From positions 992,001-1,056,000 of the forward strand of contig CAWEKT010000001.1 of assembly GCA_963809765.1 (NCBI GenBank): DNA of 64,000 nucleotides, given 5' to 3'. The number at the start of each line of letters is the position of its first letter. Position 1 is the stretch's first letter. Shown here in pieces: positions 48,253 through 57,057 of the stretch. A program made the translations under genes and the position numbers. A model generated the notes under the pieces. That model searched no databases, had not been told where the DNA came from, and saw only the letters and a program-made list of their open reading frames with translations. The stretch comes from JACVRM01 sp963809765. Lineage in GTDB: Bacteria > Actinomycetota > Thermoleophilia > Gaiellales > Gaiellaceae.

Positions 48253-48587
48253 CGGTCTCCTCGCGTGGGGGACTCGTTCAGGTGGTCAGACGGGTGCGAT
48301 TCCCGCTTGTTGCCTTCTTCATGCCCGGCCTTACACACTCTGAACACGCGCCTGCGGCCTTCCCGCACGTCCAAGCGGAGCATGGCCGACTCGTGCCCCG
48401 CGCACAGGCACGACGCGTGGCATTCCGCACTTGCACGGGTTGGTCAATGTCGGGCTGGATCAGTGACCGTCCTTCCGGGACACGTCCGCAAGAGCGACTA
48501 GCGGATCGCACCGTGCTGCTGTTTACTCTGGTGGCAACAGTGTTCCGCACGGCGCGCGCCAGGCGGCTCGACCGAAAGGAGGGATGC
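48253..48587. other. 335-bp divergent intergenic region
   Basis: Between the minus-strand glycoside hydrolase and the plus-strand secreted protein. I see ribosome sites at both ends and a TACTCT (48524-48529) that could be a -10 for the plus gene with a ~50-nt leader. A tRNA-like T-arm at about 48287-48303 lacks the rest of a tRNA. Nothing else recognisable. Confidence 0.4.
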
Positions 48588-50024
48588 ATGCCAGATGGAC
48601 GACGCCTGGCCGGCCTCCGGCCGGAGGAAGCGCTCAGACGGCCGCTGGGAGCCGGGGCGCTCGTCGGGGTCGCACTCGGGCTCGCCCTCGCCGCGCTCGT
48701 GCTGCTGCGAGGCGCCGACGAGGGGTCGGCCCACAGAGCCACTGCGCCCCAGGCACCACCCGGGCAGACCCTGGACGCGGCCCACCTCCCACCGTCGCTC
48801 ACCGTCCCGGGCGAGACCGTTGAGCTCCGCTATGACATCTACTGCCCGCCGCCGGCCGGCGCGGCGACGGACGCGTGCGACGCGGCCGGCTCGGTGTTCG
48901 TCCGCGCCGGCACGACTGGTGCGTTCACGCCGCTTCCGCTGAGCCTCGACGCGGAGGCAGCCGAGGGCCGGTACGTCGCGCGCGTGCCCGAGTCAGTCGC
49001 CGCCAGCCCGCGCGGCTTCACGTACTACGCCGTCCTTCGCGACCGGGCGACCGGCGCCAGCATGACGGTCCCCGGCGGCGGGCCGGCTGCGCCGGCGCGG
49101 AGCCTGCCGCTCCATCACGCCGTCGAGGTCGACCTCGGCTCACACGAGTTCGGCCGCACGCGGCCAGCCGACGAGCGGGTCTTCGGCGCGATCTGGGGTG
49201 ACGGGGCAAGGGCCGTCGGGCTCGAGGGCGGGCCGGAGGCCCAGCCGATCGGCCCCTCCTCGTTCGCCGTGGCGACCGACGGCGGCGTGACCGTGCTCGA
49301 CCAGGCGCACCGGCGAGTGCTCCGAGTCCCCGCCCGTGGGGGCGGCATGAAAGCCCTACCGCTCGCTGTGAACGGGACGCTGGCCGACCTGGCCCTTGCG
49401 GACGACGGCTCGCTCTGGGTGCTGGAGACGGCAGGCCCGGGCGGTCCGCGCCTGCGCGGGTTCCGGCCCGACGGCGAGGCGCAGAGCTCGATCCCGCTCG
49501 CCGAGCGAACCGCTGCTCAGGTGCGCATGGCCTCCGGCAGTCCAGTCGTGAAGCAGTACCCGTCCGAGCAGTGGCTGCCCGCCGTCGAGCCGGGCACCGG
49601 AACGCCGCTCTCGCGCGCCGCGCAACGGGAGCGCGGCGACTCGGTTCAGCCCAGTCGCGACGGCGCCGCCGTCGTCGTGCTCGCCGCGCCGGCCGAGCTC
49701 CGTGTGGCCCTCACCGGGCCGAGCGGCGTCCGCAAGGCGTGGCGGCTGCGAAGCGGCACGGCGCTCGCCGAGGTGCAGCTCGCCGAGCCGCTCGGTGGCG
49801 GCGTGCTGCTGGTCGTGCGCGTGTACGACGAGCGGCGGGACGAGTTCGTCGTCCTGAGGCTCACCGGAGCGGGTGTTGCGCGCCGCTTCTCGGTCGACTC
49901 GGCGGACTGGGCCGAGACGGCAGCGCTGGCGCGCTTCCGCGTTCGCGGCGCGTCGCTCTACCAGCTCGGCTCGACGCCGGCCGGGGCGCATGTCGATCGC
50001 TACGACCTGGAGGTGACGTCATGA
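48588..50024 (+). CDS. Membrane-anchored exported beta-propeller-like protein
   Basis: ATG 48588 has AAAGGAGGG just upstream; in-frame sequence before it is not gene-like, so this start is preferred over 48282. One hydrophobic anchor (GALVGVALGLALAALVLL, residues ~20-38) precedes a ~440-residue exterior part. That part starts with an Ig-like segment (LTVPGETVELRYDIYC) and continues with blade-like repeats (SFAVATDGGVTVLDQAHRRVLRV, LADLALADDGSLWVLETAG). No catalytic motif. The stop overlaps the ATG of the NlpC/P60-like gene (ATGA), so it may help deliver or scaffold that enzyme. Confidence 0.65.
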   Translation: MPDGRRLAGLRPEEALRRPLGAGALVGVALGLALAALVLLRGADEGSAHRATAPQAPPGQTLDAAHLPPSLTVPGETVELRYDIYCPPPAGAATDACDAAGSVFVRAGTTGAFTPLPLSLDAEAAEGRYVARVPESVAASPRGFTYYAVLRDRATGASMTVPGGGPAAPARSLPLHHAVEVDLGSHEFGRTRPADERVFGAIWGDGARAVGLEGGPEAQPIGPSSFAVATDGGVTVLDQAHRRVLRVPARGGGMKALPLAVNGTLADLALADDGSLWVLETAGPGGPRLRGFRPDGEAQSSIPLAERTAAQVRMASGSPVVKQYPSEQWLPAVEPGTGTPLSRAAQRERGDSVQPSRDGAAVVVLAAPAELRVALTGPSGVRKAWRLRSGTALAEVQLAEPLGGGVLLVVRVYDERRDEFVVLRLTGAGVARRFSVDSADWAETAALARFRVRGASLYQLGSTPAGAHVDRYDLEVTS

Positions 50025-50656
50025 CGCTCGCTCGATGGGTCGGCATTGCGGCAGCAGCGGCGGCGACAATCGCGGCCGCGCTGGCGGCCACGGGGATCGG
50101 GCTCGCCTACCACACGAACTTCATCGGCAACAACTGCAACTACGGCCCGCCCCAGTTCACCTCGTACTTCACGCGCGACGGATCGATCGACGTCGCGCTC
50201 CGGGCCCGCTGGGAGGGCTACCAGTGGGGCGGCGGCTGCTGGAACAACAACGACGTCGACGACGCACCGTACGACCCGCCGGAGGATCCCTACACACGCG
50301 GCGAAGGCGGTGATTGCTCCGGCTTCACCTTCAAGGTCTGGCGGGAGTCGGAGGACACCTCCAACAAGGGCGCCTGGCAGTGGAACATGCTCCGCTTCGT
50401 CCACGGGCCCTACACGTCGTACAGCTTCATGGTCGGTGCCGGCGAGCCGAACGTGACGTACCCGAAGAGCGGGCTCATCCGGATGGACGCGCTGGCGAGC
50501 GCGAATCACGTCGGGATGATCTACGCGCGAAACGCGGACGGCAGCGACCAGATCATCGAGGCCAAGGGCGAGGCCTACGGCACGAACATCTGGACGCGGA
50601 CCTACCGCGGCAACGCGGACTACGGAGGCGTGCGACGCCTCGGCTGGGACGCCTGA
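50021..50656 (+). CDS. Secreted NlpC/P60-like putative cell-wall hydrolase
   Basis: 211 residues from ATG 50021, inside the previous stop. An N-terminal signal sequence or anchor (ARWVGIAAAAAATIAAALAA) is followed by NTSKG-type filler and the likely catalytic cysteine in GEGGDCSGFTFKVW. ANHVGMIYARN contributes the histidine, and QIIEAKGEAYG follows at the spacing seen in NlpC/P60 peptidases. Those enzymes cleave peptide bonds of peptidoglycan or related amides. Four extra cysteines (NNCNYG, GGCWNN) suggest disulfides outside the cell. Activity is inferred from motif order only. Confidence 0.65.
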   Translation: MTLARWVGIAAAAAATIAAALAATGIGLAYHTNFIGNNCNYGPPQFTSYFTRDGSIDVALRARWEGYQWGGGCWNNNDVDDAPYDPPEDPYTRGEGGDCSGFTFKVWRESEDTSNKGAWQWNMLRFVHGPYTSYSFMVGAGEPNVTYPKSGLIRMDALASANHVGMIYARNADGSDQIIEAKGEAYGTNIWTRTYRGNADYGGVRRLGWDA

Positions 50657-51327
50657 GCCACGGAGCGCGGTCGCGGCCGGGGCTGGCCGCGACCGCGCTC
50701 TGCCTGGCCGCCGGCGCCTGCGCAGGCGCCGGCGAGGCGCCTCCCGCGCAGCTCTACGACCGCGCGCGCCCCGGCCGGCCGCCTCCAGCATTGGCGGCCC
50801 TCGGCACAGTCGTCCCGAGTCACAGCCGGCTCGTCGGCCGCGCTTCGCCCGCCCTGAGGCACTGCGCGCGCCGCTTCCCCGGGCTCGGCTCGGGCCCACG
50901 CTTGGGCGTCATTCGCAGCGGCGTCGACGGAGGGAGCGTGAGCTTCGCGCTCGGGCCACTCGTCTTCGGCTGCGACGCGGCGGCGGGCGCGCGCGAGCCA
51001 CCGGCGTGGGCGTGCGGCGGTGCCGCGGGCAAGCGGGTCGCGGGAGCGCTCGTCGATGCGCGACTCGGCCTCGCGAACTGCCTGGACCGAAGCGGCAGCC
51101 CGGTCGCGTTCGCGTGGGTGGAGCCGGCCGCCGGCGCCCACTGGGTCGCGGTCGAGCGCGAGGCGTGGCACGAGCTCTACGAGGTCGAGGGCGCCCTGCC
51201 GGTGCGAGTCGCCTCCACAGACGGGATCGACGAGGGGAAGGGGGTGGTTCAGCTTGCTGTGAGGCATCTCTCCGCGACCGGCCGCACGCTCCGCCGGGAC
51301 GAGCTGCTGCTGCGCGTCGCGGGTTGA
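50653..51327 (+). CDS. Probable exported protein, start uncertain
   Basis: The frame continues the operon: the best N-terminus lies at the previous stop, where a CTG (50653) overlaps TGA. The next residues (RPGLAATALCLAAGACAGAG) look like a signal peptide or weak lipobox. No ATG, GTG or TTG precedes this hydrophobic stretch in frame, so a CTG start or a frame error is likely. The mature part has four further cysteines (CARRFPG, FGCDAA, WACGG, ANCLDR) and a C-terminal beta-rich region. No family recognised. Confidence 0.5.
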   Translation: MSHGARSRPGLAATALCLAAGACAGAGEAPPAQLYDRARPGRPPPALAALGTVVPSHSRLVGRASPALRHCARRFPGLGSGPRLGVIRSGVDGGSVSFALGPLVFGCDAAAGAREPPAWACGGAAGKRVAGALVDARLGLANCLDRSGSPVAFAWVEPAAGAHWVAVEREAWHELYEVEGALPVRVASTDGIDEGKGVVQLAVRHLSATGRTLRRDELLLRVAG

Positions 51328-51339
51328 GTCGCGCTCAGC

Positions 51340-51873
51340 TCAGTGGCCGTGCTGTCCCGACGCCTGCAGGGCCACGAGCACGACGAAGGCGACGAGCAGG
51401 ACGTAGACGGGTGCGAGCGCCCGGCGCTGCTCGCTCAGCTCCGGCGCCGGGCGCATCGAGAGCGCGAGCACGATGCCGAGCGCCTCCACGAGCTTGGTGG
51501 TGACGCCGATCGGATCGAGCAGGTCCTGGGTGAAGACGAGATACGCCATCAGCTGTCCGGCGAACAGGGCGGCGGCGGCGCGCGGCGGCCAGACGTTGCC
51601 GGGCTCGAGCACGAGGGCGATCGCGACGCCGCTCAGCAGCACGGCCGACGCGGCGAAGGACATCGGCAGGAGCGCCGGGTCGTCCAGGTGAGCCGGCACC
51701 AGCCCGGCGTGCACGCCGGCGCTGAAGGTGATCGTGCCCAGCAGCGTGAGGTGCGCTGCCACCGGCCGTGCGCGGATGCCGGCGACCGCCCGCTCGCCGC
51801 CGTGCCGGAGCCGCGGCCCGGCGCCCCGCGGTTCGCGCGCCGGCGCGCCGGCGGGCTGCGGCGTCTGCGCCAT
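51340..51873 (-). CDS. Small integral membrane protein
   Basis: 177 residues with four predicted helices (HLTLLGTITFSAGVHAGLV, FAASAVLLSGVAIALVL, AAALFAGQLMAYLVF, YVLLVAFVVLVAL). A basic Pro/Ala-rich N-terminus and a His-containing C-terminus (QASGQHGH). It resembles DoxX/copper-region membrane proteins only in general layout. ATG 51873 sits 6 nt after a TACGCT box, so it has its own promoter at the end of the envelope cluster. Confidence 0.6.
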   Translation of the reverse strand: MAQTPQPAGAPAREPRGAGPRLRHGGERAVAGIRARPVAAHLTLLGTITFSAGVHAGLVPAHLDDPALLPMSFAASAVLLSGVAIALVLEPGNVWPPRAAAALFAGQLMAYLVFTQDLLDPIGVTTKLVEALGIVLALSMRPAPELSEQRRALAPVYVLLVAFVVLVALQASGQHGH

Positions 51874-51879
51874 CGGGCC

Positions 51880-51885
51880 AGCGTA
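51880..51885 (-). promoter_or_regulatory. Leaderless-type -10 box (TACGCT)
   Basis: Minus-strand TACGCT, 6 nt, ATG 51873, between two membrane-protein genes. Confidence 0.5.
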
Positions 51886-51913
51886 GCCCTGGCCGACTGC
51901 CGAGGGCCGGCGG

Positions 51914-53279
51914 TCAGCCGCGGGAGAGGATCCAGAGCCCGCCGACGGTGTAGACGACCATCAGGGCGAGCATCGGGTACTGGGAGCGCATCACCGTGGC
52001 CCGGTCGCGGAACAGGGCAACGGCACGGTCGTGAGCGATGGCCAGGCCGGCGACGTGGCCCGTCGACGAGCGCCGCCACCTGCACGTACCAGGTCGTACG
52101 CGGGTCGAGCAGCGTCAGGTTGGGCGAGAAGGTGGCGGTGCCGAGCAGGTCCCAGCCGCGGCCGAGTGGGTCCGAGATGAGGCGGATGGCGAACTGCCCC
52201 TGGATCACGAAGAGCGAGAAGTAGTGCGCGACCAGGTAGACGAACGCGATCGGCACCAGGCTCAGCAGGAACTCGTCGATCAGCGAGCTGGACGCGCCGA
52301 CCGAGTAGCGCATGAGCGCGCAGGTTCCGACGTACGCCAGGGCGACGAGCAGCACGATCCCGAGCAGGCCTGCGAGGTTCACGAACATCCCGATCCGGTC
52401 GACCTGCTCGGGATGGTCGATGAGGTACGGCTTCTGCGCGCGGGCGAGCAGGTCCTGCCATTGCCGGGTGCGGCTGAACCCGTCGAACGCGACCGAGCCG
52501 AGCATGACGGCGATGACGGCGAGCGAGCCAGGCACCCGCTCCGCACCGCCGAGGCCGGTGAACGGCCAGCGCAGCGCGAGACGTCCGTCGACGACGTGCA
52601 GCGGCGCGATGCGGGCGAAGTAGGCGAACGCGACCGCGAAGCCCTCGCCGCTTCGGTGCCACGCCTCGCGGCCGAAGGCGGCGTACCCGAGCAGTGCGAC
52701 GTACGTGTAGATCGCGGTTGCGACCGCGAGCGCCCGAGGCGAGGCCGGTTCGGTGTACGAGAGCTCGAGCGCGACGAACGCGAAGAGCGTCACGGCCGCC
52801 GGCCACCGCCCGAGCCGCTCCGGGTAGGCGACGAGCGGCCGAGGCGCCATGCCGGCACGGTCGGCGACCCAGACGAAGCCGTCGGCGATCGCCCGCCAGG
52901 GGCTGAGGACGCGCCAGACGTTGCCGAACAGCACCGACAGCAGCGGGACGCCGAGCCAGAAGACGACGTAGATGAAGGTGGGGGCGAGGTTCTCGAACGT
53001 CGACGTGCTGCCGGCCGCGGCCGCCCAGAAGACGAGGGCGAAGAGGAGCACCGAGAGCGCCTGGACGACGACGCGGACCGGCGTCGACAGCACGACGCGG
53101 CTGAGCGTCTCGAGCGGCCGCCCGCGCTCGTGCCGCTCGAGCAGCGGCTGGTCCCACAGCCTTCCTAGCAGCGCGAACGAGGCCACGAGCACGACCGACG
53201 AGCCGGTGTAGAACACCACGGCGGGAACCGGGAGGTCCTGGACCGCCCCGATGCCGTGCAGGAGCGGCAGGGCGGTCAT
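51914..53279 (-). CDS. Polytopic membrane protein, about 11 helices (one frameshift)
   Basis: ATG 53279 with AGGAGG. Long hydrophobic stretches follow one another (AVVFYTGSSVVLVASFALLG, VVVQALSVLLFALVFWAAA, APTFIYVVFWLGVPLLSVLF, VTLFAFVALELSYT, IGMFVNLAGLLGIVLLVALA, LIDEFLLSLVPIAFVYLVAHYFSLFV). GNVWRVLSPWRAIADG and TFSPNLTLLDPRTTWYVQVAAL are conserved-looking. One extra base near 52065 shifts the end, whose true reading finishes LALMVVYTVGGLWILSRG. It resembles uncharacterised actinobacterial proteins near copper or cytochrome-oxidase genes; function unassigned. Confidence 0.65.
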
Positions 53280-53304
53280 CGCAGCCTCCTGGACGCGAGA
53301 GCGC

Positions 53305-53730
53305 TCATGAGACGGTCAATTGCGCGAGCAGCACATGCCTGTCCTCGAGCTCGATCTCGAACCGCCCGGGAATGTCGGCGACGAAGCTGATCCTGGCCGG
53401 CTTTCCCGGCGCGACGTCGGCGAAGCGGTTGTAGCCGTGGACATGCACATGGTCGGCCACGTCGCTGCGGACGACGATCATGACGCGCTCGTCGCTGTCG
53501 ACCTCGGGGCGCTGGATCCCGCCCTGCGGCGCGGCGTCGACGACGCGAATGCTGACGACCGTCGCCTGCGGCTTCGGTGTCGGTGTCGGCGTCGGGGTGG
53601 TCGTGGTCGTGCTGGTGGTGGCCGTCGGCACCTCGGTGGGCGTGGGTTCGGTCGCGGCCGTGTCCGAGTCGCCGCCGCAGCCTGCGGCGAGCAGCACGGC
53701 CGCAAGGGCGCAGATTCCGGTCAGCTTCAT
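53305..53730 (-). CDS. Cupredoxin-like lipoprotein
   Basis: 141 residues with a lipobox (LLAAGCGGDS) near residue 18, then a Thr/Pro linker (TTSTTTTTPTPTPTPKP) and a ~90-residue beta-sandwich (VVSIRVVDAAPQGG, VMIVVRSDVADHVHVHGYNRFADVAPGKPARISFVADIPGRFEIELEDRH). HVHVHGYN and the final EDRHVLLAQLTV sit where cupredoxins bind copper, but the full Cys/Met ligand set is not seen, so it may bind metal differently or not at all. GGAGGAACC ribosome site. Lies 25 bases before the next membrane gene. Confidence 0.68.
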   Translation of the reverse strand: MKLTGICALAAVLLAAGCGGDSDTAATEPTPTEVPTATTSTTTTTPTPTPTPKPQATVVSIRVVDAAPQGGIQRPEVDSDERVMIVVRSDVADHVHVHGYNRFADVAPGKPARISFVADIPGRFEIELEDRHVLLAQLTVS

Positions 53731-53778
53731 GGTTCCTCCGTTCGCCGTCGTTCGCGGCCGGCCTGCGGCCGCCTGAGC

Positions 53779-54298
53779 TCAGGCGGCGGCCGGAGGAGCG
53801 CGCGGGCGGCTGCGGCCGACGATCTGCGCGGGCGCGAGCCGGCCGTGGAGCGTGCTGGCGGCGTACTGCGGGCGAGCGGCTCGGGGCCGCATCGTTTCTG
53901 CGCCGTCCCACCACTCGGAGCAGCGCCCGCGCCAGCAGCCAGACCGCGATCGCGACGGGCAGCTGCAGGAGCAGCCCGAGCAAGAAGACGGGCTCGGCGA
54001 CCAGGAACGGAAGCGCACCGTCGTGCGCGAGGCGCTCGAGGTGCTCCTGTGCGACGAAGGCACCGAGCGCGACGGCCGGGAACGGCCAGGCCCGCAGGCG
54101 AGCGTCACGCTCGACCAGGCTCGCCCCCAGCAGCCCGAGCACGAGCAGGAGCAGCGAGAGGCTCGGCAGGTGCCCGAGGTACGCGTGGAGGTCTCCAGCG
54201 CTTGCGCCGGTTGCGCGGTAGGCGAGCGAGTGGGCGGCGAGCGTGCCGAGCGCCGTCAGCGGCAGGACGAGCGGCCAGGGGCGCAGCGCGCGAAGCAC
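53779..54298 (-). CDS. Membrane protein, four helices (one frameshift)
   Basis: GTG 54298. Hydrophobic segments VLPLTALGTLAAHSLAYRA, LPSLSLLLLVLGLLGASLV, FPAVALGAFVAQEHLERLAHDG, LPFLVAEPVFLLGLLLQLPVAIAVWLLARALL. One extra base near 53885; the true tail reads PQYAASTLHGRLAPAQIVGRSRPRAPPA and ends at 53779. The basic, proline-rich tail is a hallmark of this cluster type in related actinobacteria by my recollection, not verified here. Confidence 0.6.
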
Positions 54299-54331
54299 GC
54301 TCGAATAGTGCCATTACGTGGCGGCCGGGAG

Positions 54332-55245
54332 CTACCGGCGGAGGTAACGGCGGACCGAGGCGTCGAGCTCGTCGACCGAGACGGCGCCCTCGAAGCGGTC
54401 ACGCACCACGGCCCTGCCGGTCGACGACGAAGACCCACGGCTCGCTCGGCAGGCCCCATTCCCGCACCCACCGGTTGCTGCCGTTGCCGGGCAGGTTGTC
54501 CTCGTAGATCTCGATGTGGATGAAGCGGATCCCCTCGCCCTCGTACCGGCGGCGCACCTTGTCGACCACGTCGACGGTCGGGCCGCAGGTGCGGCTCTTG
54601 CAGAAGGCGGGCGTGGCGAAGGTGACGACGAACGGAATGTGCCGCTCGCAGCGAGTCGGCGACCGTGTGGCGCAGCAGCCCGGTGTCGGGCGGACGCGCC
54701 GTCGTGATCTCCTTCGCCGGGCGGTCGGCGACGGTCGGGTTCACGGAGGCGGGCGCGCGCTCGCCCAGGCCGACGGCCTGCGAGCGTTCGGCCACGTCCA
54801 GAACCTGGAAGCCCTGGTACTCGACCCCTCGGGGCTCGATCACGAGCCAGGTCTTGCCAGGCTTCGCGAGCTCGAGCTCGGCGACGTAGAAGGAGCGGGC
54901 GTCCTCGCCGGCTGCGCCGGAGACGCCGAACGACGTGAGCTTCGCCGGCACTCGCACCGGCGGTGCGCCCGGGTCGGGGCGGTGGACGACGTCGGCCTCG
55001 GGAGCCTGGATCAACGACCCGTTGGCGCGCACGAGCAGGAAGGTGACGCGGGTGCGCCCGACTGCGAAGTCGGTGCCGGCCAGGATCGCCGCCCCCTCAG
55101 GCCCCGGCTCCCGCAGGACGCTCGCCGCCCAGGCAGGCGCCGTCAGCGTCGCGCCGGTGTCCGTGGCCTCGGTGTCGTCGCCGCCTCCACACGCTGCCAG
55201 GAGCAGGAGGAGCAGACCGACGGCGGCAGCGTTGCGACGGCGCAT
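54332..55245 (-). CDS. Thioredoxin-fold lipoprotein (two frameshifts)
   Basis: ATG 55245. Lipobox LLLLAACGGGDD. A beta-rich N-terminal part (AVGRTRVTFLLVRANGSLIQAPEADV, FYVAELELAKPGKTWLVIE) is followed by a thioredoxin-like domain. Once single extra bases near 54645 and 54415 are removed, that domain reads IPFVVTFATPAFCKSRTCGPTVD, then FIHIEIYEDNLPGNGSN, VREWGLPSEPWVFVVDRQG. The CKSRTC pair is not the classic CxxC but the fold and position fit SCO1/TlpA-like exported proteins. A role in extracytoplasmic redox or copper delivery is inferred. Starts one base after the stop of the upstream exported protein. Confidence 0.68.
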
Positions 55246-55246
55246 C

Positions 55247-55934
55247 TCAGCTCCCCGGGCTGTCCGCGGCCGGTGCGGAGTCCGGTGGGCGGCGTGCGTA
55301 GAGGATGACCGCGGCGACACCGCCGAGCGCCGCCAGCCCGAGCAGGACTCCCAGGAGCCACCAGCGCGGAGTGACGCTCGTCCCCGGCACGTACTCGAGC
55401 GTGCCTGCCACGGTGACCGGCTTTCCGGCCACCTCGAGCGGCACCGTCCAGTCGAACAGCCGCCGGCGCTCGTCGGGTGACTCCTCGACGGCGGGCGGCA
55501 GCGCCCGGCTCATCCACTGGATGCGGTGGTCGTGCCAGGCGTACGAGTTGTCGTCGCTCACCCGCTGCCAGCGCGGCTCGGCCGTGGGGTCTGCCGTGTC
55601 GGGCACGCGACCGTCCGGGTAGCGGTCGGCGTTGAGGTAGACGGCGGGCGAGCGCGTGTTCTGGAACACGCCCTCCTCGCTGAAGCGCAGGTACGGCTCG
55701 CCGGCGTAGCCCTTCACGATCAGCTCCTGCCCGCTGTCGTTGACGAGCAGCGAGCTGGTCGTCGCCGTCGATCACGCGGATGTCGAGGCCGGGCACGGCA
55801 GGTCGGACGGACGTGACCGTCGACTCGAATCCGCTCGGTCGGTTCTCGTGCGCACGCGCGGCGGGAGCGAGGACCAGTCCTGCAACCAGCGCGGCCAGGA
55901 CGCTTGCAACAGCGGCTCGTGAGCCAGCACGCAC
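55247..55934 (-). CDS. Exported protein with C-terminal membrane anchor (one frameshift)
   Basis: GTG 55934 is chosen because TAGCGT lies 7 nt before it; the longer GTG at 55943 would overlap that box. The signal peptide (SRAAVASVLAALVAGLVLAPAARAHE) is followed by SVRPAVPGLDIRVIDGDDQLLVNDSGQELIVKGYAGEPYLRF, where one extra base near 55745 changes the frame. Then a beta-rich domain (SDDNSYAWHDHRIQWM, VPLEVAGKPVTVAGTLEYV) and a C-terminal helix (WWLLGVLLGLAALGGVAAVILYA). The WHDHRIQW motif could bind metal. First gene of the 51-56 kb envelope cluster. Confidence 0.65.
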
Positions 55935-55941
55935 AGCGGTC

Positions 55942-55947
55942 ACGCTA
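55942..55947 (-). promoter_or_regulatory. Leaderless-type -10 box (TAGCGT) for the envelope cluster
   Basis: Minus-strand TAGCGT, 7 nt, GTG 55934. Genes downstream are closely spaced, so it may serve much of the cluster. Confidence 0.5.
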
Positions 55948-56065
55948 GCCGTGCGACCCAGGACGGGTGAAAGGCCGCTTGTCACAACTGCTACGATCTT
56001 GAGGCGCGTAGACCTAGCGCGGAAGCCGTCGAGGCTTCGACTCCTCTTCGACTGCCACACCGGGT

Positions 56066-56332
56066 GTGATGCATCGGGAGACCCAGCGCGTGGGGTTCTC
56101 CGACAGGGTCGAGGAGGGGAACGACGGAGTCGTGAGTCCGCAGGTCGCATTCGGCTCGAATGTCCAGCCCAAGCGTTCGGTGCAAGGCAGCAAGCGCAGT
56201 GACTGGCTGTGCGACTGCCCGGAACGCGACGGGTCGCTCAAGCAGAATTTCGCCTTCCTCACGCGCTGCCCGGTTTGCGGCGTCGCGCGACGGAACGGCA
56301 TTCCTGTGGGTCCGAAGGGAGTACGACGGTGA
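56066..56332 (+). CDS. Zinc-ribbon-like small protein
   Basis: 88 residues from GTG 56066 (ATG 56069 is equally possible). Two cysteine pairs (WLCDCPERDG and TRCPVCGVARR, ~20 residues apart) form a likely zinc ribbon. The rest is basic and polar. A TACGAT at 55992-55997 may be the promoter. Its stop overlaps the GTG of the next gene (GTGA). Function unknown. Confidence 0.5.
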   Translation: MMHRETQRVGFSDRVEEGNDGVVSPQVAFGSNVQPKRSVQGSKRSDWLCDCPERDGSLKQNFAFLTRCPVCGVARRNGIPVGPKGVRR

Positions 56333-56718
56333 GAATCGAGCAGCCACGCAGGCACGGCCACTGGGACTCGCGCTATGACGGCCCGCCCCCTGGGCCTCCA
56401 AAGCTCACGCTGGTACACACCGATTGGCATTTGCCGAGCGGCGACAGCGAACCCGATGAGGGCTTCCCGCCGCGGCTCGTGCTCGTCGGGCCCGGTCGGC
56501 CCGACCACGAACCCATCAGTGTCTGGGAGAACGAAGGCGGCGGAAACGTCCAGGCGGCGAAGCTCCCCAGCACGCAGACCGCGGCGCTACAGCCCGGCCT
56601 GGGCTGGGACGGGTTCCGGACAGCCGGCTTTCCGGGTCACCTCCCGCATGACCTCGCCGCACTGAAGGCCTACGAGTCGTATCGGCACACTCCGGTCGCG
56701 GAAGCTCGCCCCGCCTGA
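56329..56718 (+). CDS. Hypothetical protein coupled to the zinc-ribbon gene
   Basis: 129 residues from GTG 56329. Rich in Pro, Gly, His and Trp (HGHWDSRYDGPPPGPPKLTL, GWDGFRTAGFPGHLPHDLAAL), without signal peptide or transmembrane helix. No family recognised. It ends 17 bases before the minus-strand tRNA, so transcription must stop quickly. Codon bias looks genuine. Confidence 0.45.
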   Translation: MRIEQPRRHGHWDSRYDGPPPGPPKLTLVHTDWHLPSGDSEPDEGFPPRLVLVGPGRPDHEPISVWENEGGGNVQAAKLPSTQTAALQPGLGWDGFRTAGFPGHLPHDLAALKAYESYRHTPVAEARPA

Positions 56719-56734
56719 GCGGCGGCGTCTGAAA

Positions 56735-56808
56735 CAGGGGCGACAGGACTCGAACCTGCAACCCCCGGTTTTGGAGACCGGTGCTCTGCCAAATTGAGCT
56801 ACGCCCCT
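56735..56808 (-). tRNA. tRNA-Trp (CCA)
   Basis: Read on the minus strand: 7-bp acceptor (AGGGGCG with CGCCCCT), D-arm AGCTC...AGAGC, anticodon stem CCGGT/ACCGG with loop CTCCAAA giving anticodon CCA, and T-arm GCAGG TTCGAGT CCTGT. Discriminator G. The 3' CCA is not encoded. All arms pair. Confidence 0.95.
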
Positions 56809-56885
56809 GGGCTGGTCCGAGACACGGATCATAGCCCCGCCGTTCCGGGGGATTCGCGCCGCGCGCAGGCGGGAAAGAGGCGCGG

Positions 56886-57041
56886 ATGAGCGAGAACACG
56901 ATCGAGCACGGGGACGAGGCGCAGGGCGCAGCCGACGAGCTGCAGGACGAGCAGCTGGGCAAGGGGTACGGCGCGGACGAGGGCGAACGGCTCGAGCCGC
57001 TCCCCGAGCAGGGCATCAGAGACGAGGAGAGCGCGGACTAG
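56886..57041 (+). CDS. 51-residue acidic protein
   Basis: ATG 56886 to TAG 57041. Mostly Asp/Glu/Gly/Gln (EHGDEAQGAADELQDEQLGKG, EGERLEPLPEQGIRDEESAD), likely disordered. Small acidic proteins of this kind are common beside actinobacterial sigma and translation genes, role unknown. A GGCGCGGATG context without a strong ribosome site lowers confidence. Confidence 0.4.
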   Translation: MSENTIEHGDEAQGAADELQDEQLGKGYGADEGERLEPLPEQGIRDEESAD

Positions 57042-57044
57042 GGG

Positions 57045-57050
57045 TAGAGT
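57045..57050 (+). promoter_or_regulatory. Leaderless-type -10 box (TAGAGT)
   Basis: TAGAGT, 7 nt, GTG 57058, same hexamer as at hisC. Confidence 0.5.
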
Positions 57051-57057
57051 CGCGTGA

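Noticed and set aside
48278..48320. tRNA-like T-arm (CGGG-TGCGATT-CCCG) before a short hairpin
   Set aside because: No acceptor stem, D-arm or anticodon arm can be built around it, so neither a tRNA nor a tmRNA end is supported.
48282..48587. 100-residue N-terminal extension of the propeller protein
   Set aside because: Low-quality composition, no ribosome site at 48282, and a strong SD directly before ATG 48588.
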